Below, piece after piece: positions 63,707 to 64,000 of a stretch of DNA of 64,000 nucleotides. Location: positions 46,822,491 through 46,886,490 of the forward strand of contig CM039182.1 of NCBI GenBank assembly GCA_008360975.2, written 5' to 3'. The position numbers were made by a program, and so were the translations under genes. The stretch comes from Lichenostomus cassidix. Its lineage: Eukaryota > Chordata > Aves > Passeriformes > Meliphagidae. Position 1 is the first letter of the stretch. Each line of letters opens with the position of its first letter. Below the pieces are notes generated by a model. It did not search any database, was not told the origin of the DNA, and saw only the letters and a list, made by a program, of their open reading frames with translations.

Positions 63707-64000
63707 AGTTACTGTTTTCCCATCTACCCTGAAATTCTTGATGAACACAAAAGCTACAAACAGCAAAGTTACAAGGTGCTCTCAGTGGTTATAAGAGTGC
63801 TGACGTAGTGCCTTAATAAGCAAGCTGATTTCTTTTTGGAGCATCAAATGCCCAAAGCAGCAGCCTTGAAAGAAGCTGCATTTCCAAGCTGACATTGCAT
63901 CAAGTAGCACATACTAATGTTGCTTGGAACTGCTGGAAGAAATAGCAGGAAAATAACTGGTTATCAAGAGCAATTTTCCAGGTAATGGGCTGTAATCCAA

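Larger units (their letters stand above)
54936..64000 (+). other. EEPD1: EEPD1 intron to the window edge, no exon recognised
   Basis: No supported coding exon or RNA gene. Visible simple sequence: (CA)n at 58208-58222, a 12-base A run at 58608-58619, an A/C-rich patch at about 61190-61255, a T run at 61685-61697, and a C-rich run at 63687-63706. A short downstream exon could be missed by eye, so absence is not proven. Confidence 0.5.

Overview
This looks like bird nuclear DNA. The window is almost entirely non-coding and AT-leaning. It carries truncated CR1 retrotransposon tails in the usual avian style, and one roughly 1.04 kb endogenous-retrovirus LTR of the ERVL-like type common in bird genomes. 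The one protein-coding segment I can support is a vertebrate gene exon beside a CpG island. The species cannot be named from the sequence.

Layout: 1-31,500 is intergenic DNA 5' of the gene. It holds three recognisable CR1 remnants (about 15.6, 21.1 and 25.5 kb), two possible MIR-like fragments, low-complexity tracts and palindromes, and no credible conserved gene. A CpG island of about 31,550-32,800 carries GC boxes and overlaps the first coding exon of EEPD1 (32,249-33,102, + strand). That exon encodes the N-terminal 284 codons: a lipidation motif (Met-Gly start, Cys7), two helix-hairpin-helix DNA-binding modules, and the first strand of the endonuclease/exonuclease/phosphatase (EEP) domain. 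It ends at a clear GTAAGA splice donor. From 33,103 to the window end (over 30.8 kb) I read a single long intron. It contains CR1 remnants (37.4 and 49.0 kb, perhaps 54.9 kb) and the antisense solo LTR (40,605-41,645). I recognised no further EEPD1 exon, so the rest of the catalytic domain lies beyond the window.

EEPD1 is known in mammals as a nuclease of replication-fork repair and as a lipid-anchored LXR target that influences ABCA1 and cholesterol efflux. The sequence here supports a conserved N-terminus for both roles. The most interesting local signals are a 25-codon upstream ORF whose stop lies one base before the EEPD1 start codon, the solo LTR with its flanking near-duplication and 46-bp internal repeats, an exon-like segment at 27.5 kb with strong splice sites on both sides, and a strand-asymmetric G/T tract at 22.4 kb. 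I did not find a clearly novel biological system.
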